A stretch of 64,000 nt of DNA from Siphonodentalium dalli (Eukaryota > Mollusca > Scaphopoda > Gadilida > Siphonodentaliidae), in NCBI GenBank assembly GCA_032622095.1, contig CP136068.1:47424443-47488442 (forward strand). Reading direction: 5' to 3'. The notes under the pieces are model-generated. The model was not told where the DNA came from. It ran no database searches and saw only the letters and a program-made list of their open reading frames with translations. The translations under genes were made by a program, and so were the position numbers. Below, piece after piece: positions 58,528 through 64,000 of the stretch; positions within the stretch are counted from its first letter, which is position 1, and each line of letters starts with the position of its first letter.

Positions 58528-58566
<39 letters not shown>
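58528..58566. repeat. (TA)n microsatellite
   Basis: Perfect AT run directly outside the inverted head of the last tandem-core element. Confidence 0.97.
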
Positions 58567-58572
<6 letters not shown>

Positions 58573-58914
58573 ATATCATTGGCTATAAAATCCAAAATAA
58601 TTGTTAGATTAGCTTCTTATAACAATTGATATGTGTGTCATTGACATGCTCATGTTATGTGTCATTTTCATTATCATGTGACTATTACCACCTTGAACAA
58701 TTTTGAAAATACCTTGAACAATTGTCATTTTTTATGAAAAATTATACTATTGTTTTGGCTGATGTTAGTGAAAGAAGACGCCAGCAGCAAGAATGGCCAC
58801 ACTATACATGAGATATTCATTGGACTGAAAGATCAGGCTCTGAAAAATGCATTAAAATGCTTTAAAGTGACTCCCAGGAATCAAAAATGCCAAAAAGCTA
58901 ATTTTCCCCCTTTA

Positions 58915-59372
58915 GGTTACACTGGTGTAAATGTTTTCCATAGACATCAGTGCTAACATTTTAGCGTATACTGTTGGCAATATAAATGTTGGATCCAACA
59001 TTTTCTTTAAATTTGAAAAATTTACATTTTGGGAAACTGTTTACACAAAAAAATCATGTCTGTCTAGCAGGGAATTCGCCTCTACATCTTGTGTTTTCGT
59101 AACTAGTGTCAGAGTCGCATAAAATATGCTGTCATATTTTAGACAACACCAACAAATTCAAAATTTACTACAAAGGGTTAATTCCTGTGCCAATGGTTAT
59201 TTTACCTATGGGAAATCATAGAGAAGAGGTGTGATGATTATTTTATGCGAAAAGCACACAAGGCTATTGACCAATCAGGACCCATGGGCCCAGTGTCTAT
59301 TTTATTCTCTCCTATATATTCCTCCCGCGTCCGCTATATGTCACTCCGAACCCTATTTACACCAGTGTAACC
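58915..59372. mobile_element. TIR element (family G), copy 2
   Basis: 458 bp, GGTTACACTGGTGTAAATG to TTTACACCAGTGTAACC, same orientation as 54125-54575. Confidence 0.87.
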
Positions 59373-60018
59373 TCCTGTTTCACGCACACGTTGCTCTGTA
59401 TCTGTCGACAACTATTTGCTAACGATAGTACAGTTAATAATATGGTCTACTGCTATTCGGCTTGCAACATTTTGTGACAGGTAACCACATTTAAGTAAGT
59501 TATGTATTCGTGCAACTATAATTATTTGATTCAGGATGGACCAAACCTGTTACTCGTGGCGAACGGATCTTCTCATTCAATTCATAAATTATGCATTGGA
59601 GTGATATATAGCTACCTTTGTCTCGGGTGATTCAGGCCCAGTCTCTTCGAAAAGCGCACGATAATCTTATCTGATTATACGATTATCGTCGGCTATTCAA
59701 AGAGTCTGCTCGATGCCATGATATACACGCACGTATATTTCGCTGTGTTGGTGGTCACGCTGATTTAGATAAAATTTTGGTAAAAAAAAAAGCGATTTTA
59801 TATCGATAAATGACGCTAGTTGTTCACAAGTGTTGGTGACTGGTTGGCAATCCGAACATAGATTATTTGTGATCCATACAGAGGGAAGGTAACCTGAATG
59901 GTGTATATTGGCACGAGTGCCAGTTGTGTTCTGACCGGGACCGATGGCTTAAACGTGACGTTAATGATTTAACGGTGAAGTTCCATCATGTGGTATTTCT
60001 TCCTCCAGAAAAACTGAC
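59373..60018. other. Nothing recognised
   Basis: AT-rich DNA between family G copy 2 and the minisatellite. Contains one partial dyad (GATTATACGATTATCGTC near 59672). Confidence 0.45.
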
Positions 60019-62935
60019 AACGTCGTGATATCGGATAGCGGTTACTGATAACGTCACGGTATCGGATAGCGGTTACTGGTAATGGCATGATATCAGATAT
60101 GGGTTACTGGTAATGTCATGATATCGGATAGCGGTTACTGATAACGCCATGCTATCGGATAGCGGTTACTGGTAATGTCATGATATCGGATAGCGGTTAC
60201 TGGTAATGTCATTATATCAGATAGCGGTTACCGATAACGCCATGATATCAGATAGCGGTTACCGATAACGCCATGATATCGAATAGCGGTTACTGATAAT
60301 GTCATGATATCAGATAGCGGTTACTGATAACGCCATGATATCTGATGGCGGTTACTGGTAATGTCATGATATCGGATAGCGGTTACTGGTAACGCCATGA
60401 TATCGGATAGCGGTTACTGGTAATGTCATGATATCGGATAGCGGTTACTGATAACGCAATGATATCGGATAGCGGTTACTGGTAAAGCCATGATATCGGA
60501 TAGCGGCTGGTAACGTCATGATATCAGATAGCGGTTACTGATAATGTCATGATATCGGATAGCGGCTGGTAACGTCATGATATCAGATAGCGGTTACTGG
60601 TAATGTCATGATGTCAGATAGCGGTTACTGGTCACGTCATGATATCAGATAGCGGTTACTGGTAATGTCATGATATCAGATAGCGGTTACTGGTAATGTC
60701 ATGATATCGGATAGCGGTTACTGGTAATGCCATGATATCAGATAGCGGTTACTGGTAATGTCATGATATCAGATAGCGGTTACTGGTAATGTCATGATAT
60801 CGGATAGCGGTTACTGGTAATGCCATGATATCAGATAGCGGTTACTGGTAACGTCATGATATCAGATAGCGGTTACTGGTAATGTCATGATATCGGATAG
60901 CGGTTACTGGTAATGCCATGATATCATATAGCGGTTACTGGTGACGTCATGATATCAGACAGTGGTTACTGGTAACGCCATGATATCAGATAGCGGTTAC
61001 TGGTAACGTCATGATATCAGATATGGGTTACTGGTAACACCATGATATCGGATAGCGGTTACTGATAACGTCGTTATATCGGATAGCGGTTACTGGTAAC
61101 GTCATGATATCAGATAGCAGTTACTGATAACGTCAGTGTATCGGATAGTGGTTACTGATAATGTCATGATATCGTATAGCGGTTACCGATAACGTCATGC
61201 TATCAGATAGCGGTTACTGATAACGCCATGATATCGGATAGCGGTTACTGGTATATATAATGTCATGATATCAGATAGCGGTTACTGTTAACGTCATGAT
61301 ATCGGATAGCGGTTACTGGTTATGTCATGCTATCAGATAGCGGTTAATGGTAATATCATGATATCAGATAGCGGTTACTGGTAATGTCATGATATCAGAT
61401 AGCGGTTACTGGTAATGTCATGATATCAGATAGCGGTTACTGATAACGCCATTATATCGGATAGCGTTTACTGGGAATGTCATGATATCAGATAGCGGTT
61501 ACTGATAACGCCATGATATCGGATAGCGGTTACTGATAATGCCATGATATCAGATAGCGGTTACTGATAACGTCATGATATCGGATAGCGGTTACCGGTA
61601 ATGTCATGATATCAAATAGCGGTTACTGGTAATGTCATGATATCAGATGGCGGTTACTGGGAATGTCATGATATCAGATAGCGGTTACTGATAATGCCAT
61701 GATATCAGATAGCGGTTACTGATAACGCCATGATATCGGCTAGCGGTTACTGGTAATATCATGATACCAGATAGCGGTTACTGATAACGTCATGATATCG
61801 GATAGCGGTTACTGATATCGCCATGCTATCAGATAGCGGTTACTGATAATGCCATGATAGGAGTAGCGGTTACTGATAACGCCATGATATCGGATAATGG
61901 TTACTGGTAACGACATGATATCGGATAGCGGTTACTGATAACGCAATGATATCGGATAACGGTTACTGATAACGCCATGATATCGGATAGCGGTTACTGA
62001 TAACGCCATGATATCGGATAGTGGTTACTGGTGATGTCATGATATCAGCTAGCGGTTACTGATAATGTCATGATATCGGATAGCGGTTACTGGTAATTTC
62101 ATGATATCGGATAGCGGTTACTGATAACGTCGTGGTATCGGATAGCGGCTGGTAATGTCATGATATCAGATGGCGGCTGGTAATGTCATGATATCGGATA
62201 GCGGCTGGTAATGTCATGATATCAGATAGCGGTTACTGATGACGTCATGATATCAGATAGCGGTTACTGATGACGTCATGATATCGGAGAGCGGTTACTG
62301 GTAATGGCATGATATCAAATAGCGGTTACTGGTAATGTCATGATATCAGATAGCGGTTACTGGGAATGTCATGATACCAGATAGCGGTTACTGATAATGC
62401 CATGATATCAGATAGCATTTACTGATAACGCCATGATATCGGTTACTGGTAATGTCATGATAGCAGATAGCGGTTACTGATAACGTCGTGATATCGGATT
62501 GCGGTTACTGATAACGCCATGCTATCTGATAGCGGTTACTGATACTGTCATGATAGCATATAGCGGTTACTGATAACGCCTTGATATCGGATAATGGTTA
62601 CTGATAACGCCATGATATCGGATAGCGGTTACTGATAACGCAATTATATCGGATAGCGGTTACTGATAACGCCATGATATCGGATAGCGGTTACTGATAA
62701 CGCCATAATATCGGATAGCGGTCACTGGTGATGTCATGATATCAGATAGCGGTTACTGATAATGTCACGATATCAGATAGCGGCTGGTAATGTCATGATA
62801 TCGGATAGCGGCTGGTAATGTCATGATATCAGATAGCAGTTACTGATGACGTAATGATATCAGATAGCGGTTACTGATAATGTCATGATATCGGATAGCG
62901 GTTACTGATAACGTCATGATATCGGATAGCGATCT
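60019..62935. repeat. 31-bp minisatellite, about 94 units
   Basis: Unit: GATATCGGATAGCGGTTACT plus GGTAATGTCAT, 31 bp. Each unit holds two dyads, GATATC and GTTACTGGTAAC. Variable positions are A/G after GATATC, GGTAATG/GATAACG, and GTC/GCC. Shortened 28-bp units lacking TTA (GCGGCTGGTA) occur near 60500, 60560, 62145-62215 (three) and 62778-62820 (two). Stops occur in all frames, so it is not coding. Confidence 0.97.
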
Positions 62936-63192
62936 GAAGCAGCGAAATAGACCCCAAATAGACCCCAGTATAACAGTCCGCTTCACCAACATCGCAACAT
63001 TATACTAGGCATCCATGTTCGAAGACCACGGTAGGCCTACATCACAGTGGGTCACATCAGATGCAGTACTGTAACTAAGCATTTGAGTGCACGACTGTGC
63101 CCTCTGATATTAACCAGTTAATTCACACGATGCATGTTACATAATTACGAGTAATAAAATATTAACGACATGAACGCAGCATTTAAAATTAA
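62936..63192. other. Short spacer after the minisatellite
   Basis: No repeat, gene or RNA recognised. Confidence 0.4.
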
Positions 63193-63432
63193 ATGTTGGG
63201 TATTAAATTTGGAGAAATAGGATATATTGAGAGTTCTTTCGAGTATCCAACTACGAAATTAACATTTGAATTATTCGGGAAAACATGCCGTTGTTTTGCA
63301 CGCACCATGAAACACAATCCAGTTAGTATTCAAACGGCGATAATACAAGCATATCGATGCGCATCAGTGGGAAAGGTCTTGTGTGACAATTTTGCATTTA
63401 ATTTAAACGAAAGTGCAGAAGTAGAAAATTGA
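63193..63432 (+). CDS. Unrecognised small ORF, 79 aa (doubtful)
   Basis: ATG-initiated frame in an AT-rich context, encoding a 79-residue product with a CRC pair and no signal peptide or membrane segment. No homologue recognised, no splice partner seen. May be chance. Confidence 0.2.
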   Translation: MLGIKFGEIGYIESSFEYPTTKLTFELFGKTCRCFARTMKHNPVSIQTAIIQAYRCASVGKVLCDNFAFNLNESAEVEN

Positions 63433-64000
63433 AAACTCAAGCGTCATTATATTCCTGTATGCTCCAATTTATCCCGTTTCACCCCTGGTCAAGTGGTCCT
63501 GCTAATGTGCAATGATGCTGGTGGGTCATGTTGTAATTCCATTATGCTGGTAGGGCAAAAGCAGTGAAAAAGTTCCATTATTTCATAAAGTTGTAATTTC
63601 TGCACTGTTTGTCTGATATGTATGTACTATTTATACTGTGTGTAGAAAGCATTAAATGTATATTGCGAACTATCTTAATAATGGCTGTGTTCATTGCTGC
63701 AAACCGGCTATAATTGAGATGGCATCAGCGCCACCATTATTAAAATATTTAAAAATATGTATGTTATTGAACCTGAATATATCAAACAGACACTGCTTTC
63801 TCTCTAATCGCTCGGATTAAACAAACACCACAAAATTAATGATACTTATTCTCAACAGCATCACTTTGTCCAACAGCATCATATCAAAACAGCAGGATCA
63901 CTTAAGTAGGAGTGAGTTCTTGTTGCACATATACAACTCTCAATGCATTATAAAATACATTGTAATTAATTTAATGTCGCCTACAATCCGATTGACGGAA
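63433..64000. other. Window end, nothing recognised
   Basis: AT-rich sequence with no supported feature. If the SLC16-like gene continues, this is still intron 3. Confidence 0.4.

Noticed and set aside
60019..62935. CRISPR-like array of regularly spaced repeats
   Set aside because: The whole unit repeats with no unique spacers, and the genome is eukaryotic.

Overview
This is a eukaryotic genomic window: AT-rich, gene-poor and dominated by transposable elements. The only host gene I can recognise is one plus-strand gene of the SLC16/monocarboxylate-transporter family. Three of its exons are visible (about 4153-4423, 27276-27419 and 51452-52249). All three junctions have GT/AG sites and phase-1 breaks, and the exons join in frame through the SLC16 motifs. 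The introns are about 23 and 24 kb, and the 3' half of the gene (after membrane segment 7) is not in the window. Large introns, CR1/L2-type LINEs with a 2A-like peptide, Tc1 and hAT relics, and tandem-core elements flanked by (TA)n and (GTCT)n fit a marine invertebrate. A lophotrochozoan such as a mollusc or brachiopod is my guess, but the sequence does not prove it.

Layout. 1-690: end of a long-TIR element (family A). 690-4064: upstream region with no recognised gene, ending in short repeats next to exon 1. 4153-4423: exon 1. 5605-12700: a damaged LINE (endonuclease, reverse transcriptase, C-terminal knuckle) and a LINE ORF1 fragment, both minus strand. 13853-21166: a 7.3-kb long-TIR element with a 5-bp target duplication. 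It contains a 583-bp TTAA MITE in one arm and a 3.6-kb second transposon in its interior; the latter carries a large internal palindrome and fragments of a CXC-domain protein gene. 21347-21810: two small ORFs of unknown function, the second running into a palindrome. 24115-24935: a 48-bp coding-like minisatellite open on both strands. 25099-26271: a TTAA element with long TIRs. 27276-27419: exon 2.

27500-51450 (intron 2) is a patchwork. It holds repeated tandem-core elements, a 2.5-kb TA-flanked element, four further TTAA or palindromic elements, a hAT-like element inside a fold-back element, a 5'-truncated LINE with a clean 8-bp target duplication, a three-level nest at 45.8-47.3 kb, and a dead Tc1-like transposase. 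51452-52249: exon 3. 54.1-59.4 kb: a cluster of tandem-core elements with (TA)n and (GTCT)n borders, flanked by two copies of a 0.45-kb TIR element. 60.02-62.93 kb: about 94 copies of a 31-bp minisatellite. 62.9-64.0 kb: one small unrecognised ORF.

The main scientific value is the nesting. Several insertions can be read to the base because a second copy of the host repeat in the same window still shows the empty site.
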